Shown here: piece by piece, positions 8,827 to 16,208 of the stretch | How the letters are laid out: the number at the start of each line of letters is the position of its first letter | Numbering within the stretch: position 1 is the stretch's first letter | Assembly (NCBI RefSeq): GCF_000721105.1 | Contig: NZ_JOEV01000013.1 | Location: 62,001 to 126,000 of the forward strand | Source of the DNA: Streptomyces cellulosae | GTDB lineage: Bacteria; Actinomycetota; Actinomycetes; Streptomycetales; Streptomycetaceae | Direction of reading: 5' to 3' | Length of the DNA: 64,000 bases | Position numbers and translations under genes: made by a program | Notes under the pieces: generated by a model | What the model saw: the letters and a program-made list of their open reading frames with translations, nothing else | What the model was told of the DNA's origin: nothing | The model's database searches: none

Positions 8827-10173
8827 ATGGGACAAAGGACGCTTCTGCGGGGTCTGACCCTCGCCGTGGCAGCGGTCCTGCCCGTGTACGGGCCCGCGGC
8901 GGTGCAGGCGGCGGAGTCCGCGGCGGCCGCGGTCGCGGTCTGCGGGCACACGAGCGCACAGCCCACGCTGCAGCAGGGATCGACGGGGGACTCGGCGGTC
9001 GAGGCGCAGTGCGAGCTCAATCTGGCGACGAAGCCGAGCCGGTACACGCCGATCGCGGCGGACGGCTCGTTCGGGCCGGCGACGGAGGTGCGGGTCAAGG
9101 AGTTCCAGCGGTGTGCCGGGCTGGGCGCGGACGGTGTGCTCGGCCCGCAGACCTGGGCGGCGCTGAACACCTGGGCCGCGGCGCCGCACACCTGCGCGAC
9201 CAAGGGCACGTCGAGCACGGCGCAGACGACCGTGTGCGGCCACACCGACGCGCGCCCCACGCTGCGGCAGGGTGCGAAGGGAGTTGAGGTCAAGGAGGTG
9301 CAGTGCCGTCTGAACCTGGCCATGGAGCCGTTCCACTATCCGCCGCTGGCGATCGACGGCGACTTCGGCGGCGGTACCGAGGCCCGGGTCATCGAGCTCC
9401 AGCACTGCGCCAACCTCAGCGCCGACGGCGTCGTGGGCCCCAACACCTGGGCGAAACTTGTGGACTGGGCCGGCCGTAACACGTACTGCACGCCATCGCG
9501 ACCCGCCGGCTATCCGATCGACGGCCTGGACACGGCCAAGTACCAGCATCCTGGCGGTGCGCCGATCGACTGGAAGGCCGTACGGGCCTCGGGTGTCGAG
9601 TTCGCCACGGTCAAGGCCACCCGGGGCCTGAACGTCACCGACGAATACCTCGCCACCGATCTCGAGGGGGCCAGGGCGGCGGGGCTGGCCGTCGCGCCCT
9701 ACCACTTCTACACGGGCACGTCGCCCGACACGGGTGCCGCACAGGCCGACCGGTTCATCGCCGCCGTGCGGGCGACCGGCTACACCGGGCAGCGAGCCGG
9801 CGACCTGCCGCCGATATTCGACCTGGAACGCATGGACGACGGCAGCGGACGCTGCCCCACCTACGGCACGGTCAATGACGCCAAGGCCTGGCTCGACCGG
9901 GTGGAGGCGGCCTTCGGCCGCACTCCGATGATCTACACCCAGAAGTCCTTCCTGGACGACTGCCTGGGTTCGACCACCGCCTTCGCCCGGTATCCGCTGC
10001 AACTCGCGGACTACCGCCAGTCGATCACGCAGCCGCCGCTGCCGAGCGGCTCGACGACCTGGGCGATGTGGCAGTACACCGACGCCGCGCTCTTCCCGGG
10101 CATCCAGGCACCGGCGACCGCGGACGTGTTCAACGGCACCCAGGCCGATCTGGACCGCCTGGCCAACCGCTGA
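8827..10173 (+). CDS. Secreted GH25 muramidase with two peptidoglycan-binding domains
   Basis: 448 residues. The order is: signal peptide (about 1-27, ending VQAAE), peptidoglycan-binding domain (about 38-115, with DGSFGPATEVRVKEFQ), a second such domain (about 137-215, DGDFGGGTEARVIELQ), then GH25 (about 228-448). GH25 marks are IDGLDTAKYQ on the first strand, FATVKATRG, APYHFYTG and FDLERMD near 331, whose Asp/Glu pair is the catalytic region. Family enzymes cut the MurNAc-GlcNAc bond. The start follows a strong purine run; the frame extends upstream without a signal sequence, so ATG 8827 is preferred. It is followed 26 bp later by the small secreted paralogues. Confidence 0.92.
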   Translation: MGQRTLLRGLTLAVAAVLPVYGPAAVQAAESAAAAVAVCGHTSAQPTLQQGSTGDSAVEAQCELNLATKPSRYTPIAADGSFGPATEVRVKEFQRCAGLGADGVLGPQTWAALNTWAAAPHTCATKGTSSTAQTTVCGHTDARPTLRQGAKGVEVKEVQCRLNLAMEPFHYPPLAIDGDFGGGTEARVIELQHCANLSADGVVGPNTWAKLVDWAGRNTYCTPSRPAGYPIDGLDTAKYQHPGGAPIDWKAVRASGVEFATVKATRGLNVTDEYLATDLEGARAAGLAVAPYHFYTGTSPDTGAAQADRFIAAVRATGYTGQRAGDLPPIFDLERMDDGSGRCPTYGTVNDAKAWLDRVEAAFGRTPMIYTQKSFLDDCLGSTTAFARYPLQLADYRQSITQPPLPSGSTTWAMWQYTDAALFPGIQAPATADVFNGTQADLDRLANR

Positions 10174-10199
10174 CCCCGGCCGGACCAAGGAGAAACCCC

Positions 10200-10589
10200 A
10201 TGACCACCCGGTTCGCACGCGCGTGCCTCGTCGCACTGTTCGTCACCCTGGGCTTCACCGTTCCGGCGCCCGCCTCCGCCTCGGCCGCCACCGCGGCGAC
10301 CAGCTGCTACGGCGGGGCGGTCACCGCGCGCTATGGGGACGTCGTCGATTTCGGCCCCTACTGGACCACGAGCCGCTGCGACGACATCAACATGCGCGTC
10401 ATCAGCGGAACCGCGGACTACGTGTGGGCCTGCGTGAAGTTCGCGAAGTACGGCACCTGCAACGGCTGGACCAAGGTCGGCCGGAGCTGGACGACCATCG
10501 CCACCGACGTCCTGGACGGCAGCAAGTTCACGGTGCCCAACGGCATACCCCTGGAGGGCGACGACGCCGTCGTGCAGATCGCCTTCTGA
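10200..10589 (+). CDS. Small secreted Cys-rich protein, paralogue 1
   Basis: 129 residues with an N-terminal signal peptide (cleavage near ASASA). The mature part has TSCYGGA, TTSRCDDINMRVI, a WACVKF segment, TCNGW and WTTIATDVLDG, ending VVQIAF. The four or five Cys probably form disulfides in a small beta-rich domain. It shares these blocks with the next gene and is not recognised as a known family. AAGGAG lies 8 bases before the ATG. Position between a muramidase and a DD-peptidase suggests a role at the cell wall or in antagonism (inference). Confidence 0.8.
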   Translation: MTTRFARACLVALFVTLGFTVPAPASASAATAATSCYGGAVTARYGDVVDFGPYWTTSRCDDINMRVISGTADYVWACVKFAKYGTCNGWTKVGRSWTTIATDVLDGSKFTVPNGIPLEGDDAVVQIAF

Positions 10590-10611
10590 CTCCCCCCGAT
10601 CGGAGACCACC

Positions 10612-11028
10612 ATGATCCGGAGCAGGGCGTTCACCTCGGCTCTGTTCACCGCGGCCGCGCTGCTGGGAGTGGGCGTCGCGCCCGCCTCCGCACAGCCTGC
10701 CGCGACTGCGACCAGTTGCTACGGCGGCGCGAAGACCCTGACGTACCACTACTCCTCGGCCGCCGTGCCGTACGGCACCTACACCACGTCCTCGCGGTGC
10801 GACGACATCAACCTGCGGCTCATCACGGACGAGCCGGGGGTGTACCTGGACGCCTGTGTGGTGTTCGTCGACCACACCAGCAAGTGCAACAACGGCGACG
10901 CGTACACCACCCACGGCTCCGAGTGGGCGACCGTCGCCACCGACGTCAAGGACGGCACCCACTTCGTCCTGCGCGTGCACGCCTATGACACCGACGCGCA
11001 GAACGTGACGTTCCAGATCGCCTACTGA
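10612..11028 (+). CDS. Small secreted Cys-rich protein, paralogue 2
   Basis: 138 residues, signal peptide ending near ASAQP. It repeats the TSCYGGA, SSRCDDINLRLI, DACVVF and WATVATDVKDG blocks of the preceding protein and ends VTFQIAY. The gap to paralogue 1 is 22 bp, so this is a tandem duplication that has diverged considerably while retaining Cys positions. No known domain recognised. Confidence 0.8.
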   Translation: MIRSRAFTSALFTAAALLGVGVAPASAQPAATATSCYGGAKTLTYHYSSAAVPYGTYTTSSRCDDINLRLITDEPGVYLDACVVFVDHTSKCNNGDAYTTHGSEWATVATDVKDGTHFVLRVHAYDTDAQNVTFQIAY

Positions 11029-11079
11029 CCTGTTCTCGCACCACCGCTCCTCGCACCTCCCTTCCCGAAAAGGACGACG

Positions 11080-11829
11080 ATGACTTCCTCCTTCCGCCCC
11101 ATCGACCGCCGCACCATGCTGCGAGGCACGCTGGCCGCCGGTGCCGGCGTCGCGTTCGGCCAGCTGTTGTTCTCGGGTGTCGCACAGGCCTATTCCTGGT
11201 CGCGCACGCTGGAGCAGGGCGCCGGCGGCGCCGACGTGACCGAGCTGCAGATCCGGGTCGCCGGCTGGGCGGCCGACAGCGCCGGCCACACCCGGGTCGG
11301 CATAGACGGGGACTTCGGCCCGGGGACGGCCGCGGCCGTACGCCGGTTCCAGGCGGCGTACGGTCTCACCGCCGACGCCAGCGTCGGACCCAACACCCAG
11401 GCGAAGCTCAACGCGCTGGAGCAGTCGGACGGCTCCACGGCCCACTTCAACTGGAGCGAGTTCGTGGACCAGTCGAGCGGCACCTTCAACGGCGGCAAGG
11501 TGAGCGCGGCACAGGCGAAGGAGAACGCCCGCCGCTGCATGTACAAGCTGGAGGCGCTGCGCAAGAAGCTGGGCGACAAGCCGATCACGGTCAACTCCGG
11601 TTTCCGCAGCATCGCGCACAACGCCGATATCGGCGGCGCCGGCGACAGCATGCACCTGTACGGCACCGCGGCCGACCTCGACGTGCCCGGCGTGTCCAAC
11701 AAGACCGTCTACCAGAAGGCGGAGACCTGCGGGTTCTCCGGGCTGGAGACGTACACCGTCGACCACCAGCACGTCGACAGCAGGGCTGACCTCGGCCGCG
11801 ACTGGTGGTGGGAGAACGGCACGATCTGA
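11080..11829 (+). CDS. Tat-exported M15 peptidase with peptidoglycan-binding domain
   Basis: 249 residues. The N-terminus DRRTMLRGTLAAGAG is a twin-arginine signal. A peptidoglycan-binding domain spans about 45-115 (GIDGDFGPGTAAAVRRFQ), and residues 120-249 match the M15-type DD-carboxypeptidase/endopeptidase fold: VNSGFRSIAHN, then MHLYGTAADLDV and VDHQHVD, which supply zinc ligands His/Asp/His. Expected to cut D-Ala-containing peptides in peptidoglycan. It is the last gene of the forward run of wall-active secreted proteins and ends at a terminator hairpin. Confidence 0.9.
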   Translation: MTSSFRPIDRRTMLRGTLAAGAGVAFGQLLFSGVAQAYSWSRTLEQGAGGADVTELQIRVAGWAADSAGHTRVGIDGDFGPGTAAAVRRFQAAYGLTADASVGPNTQAKLNALEQSDGSTAHFNWSEFVDQSSGTFNGGKVSAAQAKENARRCMYKLEALRKKLGDKPITVNSGFRSIAHNADIGGAGDSMHLYGTAADLDVPGVSNKTVYQKAETCGFSGLETYTVDHQHVDSRADLGRDWWWENGTI

Positions 11830-11856
11830 CGCCGCCCCGGGTGACCCGGAACCGGA

Positions 11857-11890
11857 AGCCCCGGGGACCGTCGCGGCGGTCTCCGGGGCT
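11857..11890. terminator. Bidirectional terminator hairpin
   Basis: Arms 11857-11870 and 11877-11890 pair over 14 bp with one mismatch and a 6-base loop. It sits between the convergent M15 peptidase and the regulator gene and can serve both. Confidence 0.75.
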
Positions 11891-11897
11891 ACGGGCT

Positions 11898-12968
11898 TCA
11901 GCTCTTCTTCGGTGTGTCCTTCAGCGCCGCCTCGCAGGAGGGCCAGTCGTGGAAGTCACGCCGGACGCTCCACAGACGGTGGGCCGCCTTGATGTTCCAC
12001 TCCGGATCGAACGCCCGCAGCGGTGTGCCGTCGAGTTCCCGCAGGCGGGCGTCGGAGATCTGGAACACGCCCCAGTTGCGGCTGCCGTTGGTGTTGGGCA
12101 GCACCCACAGCGGGTCGAGGTACGACGCACAGCGGGCGATGGACACGGCGGTACCGGGATCCTCGACGAACACCTCACGGATCCGCTTCGCCACCTTGGC
12201 AGGCGTCCAGGTCGCCATGCTCACCTGCTGCCCGTAGAGCGCCTCCTTGGTGGCCTCGTCGACCACGTTGGTGGCCGGCATACCCGCCAGCACCTGGAAC
12301 GCGGTCAATCTGCGCAGGGTCTCCGGCCCGAAGTCCCCGTCGACGGCGAGCCTGCCCTTCGCCCGCGCCAACAGGCTCTGGACCTCGCGCACGCACTCGT
12401 CGTGCTGCCCCATGCTCACCGACTTGCACGCGGGGGAGTACAGCAGTCTGTCGTCGGTCGCCGGTGACGCACTGGCGGGGCGTCCGACGGGCAGCCACAC
12501 GACGAAGCCGGCCACCAGCACCACCGCGACCACGGCGGCCAGTATCCCGGAACGGGAGGACAGCTTCCCGGGCAGCCGGGACCGTGGCGGCTGCCCGGGA
12601 TCGTCGCGAGTGATCTCCGGCGGGGTGTCGTCGTCCGGTCCCGGGCTCCCCTGCGCGGGTACCGCAGGTTCGTCCGGTTCCGGTTCCGGGTTCTCCTCGG
12701 CGGTCACGGCCGGTACGTCCCGGTCGGTGTCCGCCAGCGCCCACAGCCGGTGGAGTTCGCGGAGTTCCTCCGCACTGGCGCCGCACACCTTGGCGAAGGC
12801 GTGCACCACCCGGTAGTCCGTCGGGACGCTGAGGCCGGAGCAGTACCGATGCAGACTGGAGCCACTGACGCCCGCCTCCTTGCCGAGGCGGTCGTAGCCC
12901 CGGCCGCTGCGGTCCTTCAGCATGCGGAGGCAGGCGGCGAATTTTTCGGTTTGCGGAGAGGCAGCCAC
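11898..12968 (-). CDS. Membrane-anchored HTH regulator with outside peptidoglycan-binding and inactive lysozyme-like domains
   Basis: 356 residues from GTG 12968; an in-frame TTG at 12986 is an alternative. Order: Xre/HTH_31-type DNA-binding domain (about 8-75, YDRLGKEAGVSGSSLHRYCSG), an acidic Pro-rich linker, one membrane segment (about 138-160, GILAAVVAVVLVAGFVVW), a peptidoglycan-binding domain (about 172-245, DGDFGPETLRRLTAFQ) and a lysozyme/transglycosylase-like domain (NGSRNWGVFQIS, FDPEWNIKAAHRLW). In active relatives the segment reads ARCES; here it is ARCAS, so the catalytic Glu is Ala281. The DNA-binding domain would be in the cytosol and the wall-binding part outside, which fits a peptidoglycan sensor acting as a one-component regulator. 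Confidence 0.82.
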   Translation of the reverse strand: MAASPQTEKFAACLRMLKDRSGRGYDRLGKEAGVSGSSLHRYCSGLSVPTDYRVVHAFAKVCGASAEELRELHRLWALADTDRDVPAVTAEENPEPEPDEPAVPAQGSPGPDDDTPPEITRDDPGQPPRSRLPGKLSSRSGILAAVVAVVLVAGFVVWLPVGRPASASPATDDRLLYSPACKSVSMGQHDECVREVQSLLARAKGRLAVDGDFGPETLRRLTAFQVLAGMPATNVVDEATKEALYGQQVSMATWTPAKVAKRIREVFVEDPGTAVSIARCASYLDPLWVLPNTNGSRNWGVFQISDARLRELDGTPLRAFDPEWNIKAAHRLWSVRRDFHDWPSCEAALKDTPKKS

Positions 12969-13093
12969 ACATCCACCCTTGCTCAAGCCCCTGTTGACGG
13001 GGAGAAGCTACACCGCAAGAAGGACCGCGTACGCCGTTTCGCTGCCGAAGTACGACCGTCAATGCCCCTTTGCACGACGGTTTCTGAGAAAAC

Positions 13094-13160
13094 GTCAACC
13101 GGAAGCACCACCTCCGCGTCCGTCGGCGGCAGGTTCGCGCCGACAGCCTCGACCGGTTGA
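13094..13160. promoter_or_regulatory. Separated inverted repeat upstream of the membrane regulator
   Basis: GTCAACCGG (13094-13102) and CCGGTTGAC (13152-13160) are perfect 9-bp inverted copies 49 bases apart. A further GTTGAC lies at 12993-12998, just before the regulator start. They could be looping operator half-sites. The rest of 12969-13333 has no gene. Confidence 0.35.
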
Positions 13161-13181
13161 CCCTCAGGTCCACCAACCACG

Positions 13182-13216
13182 CAGAGGCTCCACCCGGATG
13201 CCAGGGGCGGAGCCTC
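13182..13216. terminator. Probable terminator of the cutinase-like gene
   Basis: AGAGGCTCC (13182-13190) and GGAGCCTCT (13208-13216) form a perfect 9-bp stem with a 17-base loop, about 120 bp past the stop of the leftward esterase gene. Confidence 0.5.
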
Positions 13217-13333
13217 TCCGGCCGCGGCTGTCGTCGCGTATCCGCTCGGTACTGCGCAAGCTCCTGTTCAGCGAGCACTCGCCATTCATGACCCTCTGAC
13301 GACGGGTTCTTCTCACCGTCCAGGGAGAGCACC

Positions 13334-14665
13334 TCAGAACTGGCAGGTGTCCATCCAGCGCGTGACCAGGGAGGTGTCGTTCTTGTCGCCGTCGCGTACG
13401 GGACCGCACAGGAACGGGCTGAAGCGGGTGTCGCCACGCAGCCACAGGCTGAGGAACGACAGGATCCACTTGCCCTGCTTGGCCTTGTCGCCGTAGCCCG
13501 TCATCGGGCACAGATGGTCGCCCGGAACCTCGATGTAGAGCTTCTCGGCCTGGGACATGGAGTTGTACCAGGGCACCGCGTAGCTGTTGCCGTGGGCGAC
13601 GGGGTCGCTCTGACAGGTCAGGAAGAACGTGGGGTCGGTGACTCCGGAGAAGTTCACGTTCGGGTAGTACGGGGCCGTCGGCACGCCCGCCCGGAAACGC
13701 GGGTCGTCCCGGAGGGCCGCCATGACGCCGCCACCGCCCATCGAGTGACCGACCGCGCCGAGCGTGCCGTTGAGCTTCCCCGACAGCGGGTTGCCGGGGG
13801 TGTTGCCGAGCGCGAGCAATTGGGTGCCGGCTGCGGTGATCTGGCGGCCACGCGATGCGGGATCGTCGGTGAGGGTGTTGGTTCCGACGTTGATGACGAC
13901 GAAGCCCCAGGAAGCGAGGCGCGGTGCGAGCCACTCCAGGTTCTGCTGTGTGCCCTGATAGCCCGGCATCAGGACGACGCCCGGGTACGCGGCACCGGTC
14001 GTCGGGTACGTGACGGTGCCGGAGCCGTACCCGCTCGGACTGGGAACGGTGTACGTGGCCGTGGTCAGCGGCCCGTCGGTGGCCTCGACGGAGGCGGTCG
14101 TCGGGTCCGGGATCCCGTTGCCCGGAGAGGTGCCGCCACCGGAGCCGTACACCTGGAACTCCCACAGCGAGTAGCCGTAGGCGGTTCCCCGCTGGGTGCC
14201 GTGGACGCGGACGTACCGGCCGCTGCCGTTCACGTCGAGGCTCTGAAGGCCGCCGGTGCCTGTCCTGGTCGAGTAGACGGTGGTCCAGGCGGTGCCGTTG
14301 TCGGAGGTCTGGATCTGGAACGCGCGGGCGTACGCGGCCTCCCAGCGCAGCACCACTCGGCTGATGGTGACGGTGGAGCCCAGATCGACTCCCAGCCACT
14401 GCGGATCGCTGAACGTGCTCGACCAGCGCGTGCCGGTGTTGCCGTCCACCGCCGCCGACGCGGGGGTGGCCGCGTTCTCGGTGGACGAGGAGGTCGCGGG
14501 CCTGCCCTGGGACAGCAGGTCGGCGGCGGCGGCCGGCGGGGCTGCCGCAGTCAGCAGAGTCAGCGCCAGGCCGAGGGCGGTGGCCAGCGCGATCAGTGCC
14601 GTCATGGCAGGCGGTCGGGTCCGTAACGGCACGGTCGTGTCGGTCGGGCGACGGGATGAACGCAT
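13334..14665 (-). CDS. Secreted cutinase/PET-hydrolase-like esterase fused to a discoidin (F5/8C) domain
   Basis: 443 residues; GGAGGT six bases before the ATG fixes the start. Residues 1-48 form a long signal peptide (ALATALGLALTLLTAA, cleavage near AAAAD). Residues 50-185 are an F5/8 type C/CBM32-like domain (NTGTRWSSTFSDPQWLGVDLG, RYVRVHGTQRG). From about 200 the protein follows polyester hydrolases: YPGVVLMPGYQGT, LASWGFVVINVGTNT, DDPASRGRQ and GHSMGGGGVM with nucleophile Ser308. PGDHLCPM probably carries the His. Two C-terminal Cys can form the conserved disulfide. Known relatives hydrolyse cutin, aliphatic polyesters and sometimes PET. The substrate here is inferred, and the discoidin domain may target it to a polysaccharide or surface. 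Confidence 0.85.
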   Translation of the reverse strand: MRSSRRPTDTTVPLRTRPPAMTALIALATALGLALTLLTAAAPPAAAADLLSQGRPATSSSTENAATPASAAVDGNTGTRWSSTFSDPQWLGVDLGSTVTISRVVLRWEAAYARAFQIQTSDNGTAWTTVYSTRTGTGGLQSLDVNGSGRYVRVHGTQRGTAYGYSLWEFQVYGSGGGTSPGNGIPDPTTASVEATDGPLTTATYTVPSPSGYGSGTVTYPTTGAAYPGVVLMPGYQGTQQNLEWLAPRLASWGFVVINVGTNTLTDDPASRGRQITAAGTQLLALGNTPGNPLSGKLNGTLGAVGHSMGGGGVMAALRDDPRFRAGVPTAPYYPNVNFSGVTDPTFFLTCQSDPVAHGNSYAVPWYNSMSQAEKLYIEVPGDHLCPMTGYGDKAKQGKWILSFLSLWLRGDTRFSPFLCGPVRDGDKNDTSLVTRWMDTCQF

Positions 14666-14754
14666 TGATCTACCTCCGGAATGCGGTGAGAGCGCGGTGA
14701 CCGGACATCGAGGGGCCGCGGCCCCTCCTGATCAGGGTGGGCAGAAACCGCGAG

Positions 14755-16149
14755 CTAGCGGGACTGTTCGAAGAGCCAGTCGATGACCACGTCGTTCTCG
14801 TACGTCTGGGCCCATGCGAGGTGTGGGTTCAGTGGTGTCGTCCCGGCCGTGTAGCTCGTGAACAGCACGTCGCTGCGCGTGGCCCGGGCCTGCCGCAGGA
14901 GGGCCCGTGACCGGGCTTCGAACTGGGCCTTCGGCAGATCGTTGGCCCACTCCCCCCGGCTGACCCGTGCGCCGGCGGTCTCCAGGGCGTTCATCAGGGT
15001 CCAGGTGCCGGGCTTGCCGAACCGGCCCTCCCGGTAGGGGACGACCGGGTCGTCGACGGAGTGGTCGGCCCAGATCGGGATGTGCGTGATCCTTTCCATG
15101 TCGGCCGGGTCGCCCCAGCCGGCCGTGGGCAGGGCGGCCGCGAACGCGTCGGGTCGCTTGGACAGCAGGCTGTAGATACCGCGACCGCCTGAGGACAGTC
15201 CGACGAGATAGAGCCGGTCCGTGTCCACCACTCGCGAGTGCTCGCTCACGAAGGTGTCGATGAGTTCGATCAGCGCGGCCTGGACCTTGGCGTCGGTCCA
15301 GTCCGTGCCGTCGGGTCCGTCCATGGGACGGGGCAGGGGGATCTGCGGAGAGAGGACGAACGCGGGGTCGCGGCGCTGTCGTTCCGGTTTGGCGAACGTG
15401 ACCGCGATCCGGTTGGAAGTGAGCTGGGTCATGTTGTTGTCCGCGACCTCGCCACCGCCGTGCAGGGTGATGACGAGCGGGTACCGCCTGCGCGTCCGCG
15501 GGTTCCGTACGAAGCCCGAAGGCTGGTACAGCCGGAAGTCCAGTTCGAACCCCGCGGAGTCGGTGAAGGAACCGGCGGTGAAGTCGTCGGCCACGGGAGT
15601 GATGACGTCGTCGTTCCGGTTCGCGAACGGACCGGCTCTGAGTACCGTTTCACCATCCGGGCCGCGTACGTCCGCCACCTGCCTGACGGAGTACGCACGG
15701 TCGAGCGGCAGCGGATCGGTGCCGGCGGCCCGCGCGTTGGAGTCGTTCGGGTCGAGTTCGACGATCAGGTGCTCCCCCGGCCGTCCGGGATGAGGGCGGT
15801 CGTCCACTTCGGCGGCGTTGTTGGAGTACACACGGGTCACCGTGCGAGCCGCTGTCTGCCCGCCCACGGTGGCCCGCACCTGGAAGGCGGTGGGCGGGAC
15901 CGTCCCGTCGCGCAGATCGACGCGCTGCGCGTACTGGATGGCGACCGCTGTCACCAGCCAGTTGTTCCGCGGCGTCACCCGCGTGAGGAGGTCCGTCCGC
16001 AGGACCGGATCGAGTCCGGAGGCCGCTTGCCGTCCCGCCGCCGGGGCTGCCGAGGGGTCGGCGGCCGCCGCGGCCGCCGTGCTCACGGCCGGCGCCGTGA
16101 CCGCACCCGCGGTGGCGGCGAGCACCGTACGTCTGGTGATCCGTCTCAT
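14755..16149 (-). CDS. Tat-exported esterase/phospholipase-like alpha/beta hydrolase
   Basis: 464 residues from the ATG at 16149, which GAGGA precedes; upstream in-frame sequence would bury the signal. MRRITRRTVLAATAG is a twin-arginine signal. Residues about 50-190 look like an N-terminal beta-sandwich found in large secreted esterases. The catalytic part has LVITLHGGGEV (oxyanion), GLSSGGRGIYSLL (nucleophile elbow) and HSVDDPVVP (acid Asp), with a His near NPHLAW. The family covers feruloyl-type and poly-ester-active esterases. It is upstream of and co-directional with the cutinase-like gene (89-bp gap), so the two may be co-expressed. Confidence 0.85.
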   Translation of the reverse strand: MRRITRRTVLAATAGAVTAPAVSTAAAAAADPSAAPAAGRQAASGLDPVLRTDLLTRVTPRNNWLVTAVAIQYAQRVDLRDGTVPPTAFQVRATVGGQTAARTVTRVYSNNAAEVDDRPHPGRPGEHLIVELDPNDSNARAAGTDPLPLDRAYSVRQVADVRGPDGETVLRAGPFANRNDDVITPVADDFTAGSFTDSAGFELDFRLYQPSGFVRNPRTRRRYPLVITLHGGGEVADNNMTQLTSNRIAVTFAKPERQRRDPAFVLSPQIPLPRPMDGPDGTDWTDAKVQAALIELIDTFVSEHSRVVDTDRLYLVGLSSGGRGIYSLLSKRPDAFAAALPTAGWGDPADMERITHIPIWADHSVDDPVVPYREGRFGKPGTWTLMNALETAGARVSRGEWANDLPKAQFEARSRALLRQARATRSDVLFTSYTAGTTPLNPHLAWAQTYENDVVIDWLFEQSR

Positions 16150-16208
16150 GGGTCCTCGTCTCTGTCGGTGGGGGCACCCCGGTCGGGTGCCTCTGGGCGT
16201 GGCTCCGG

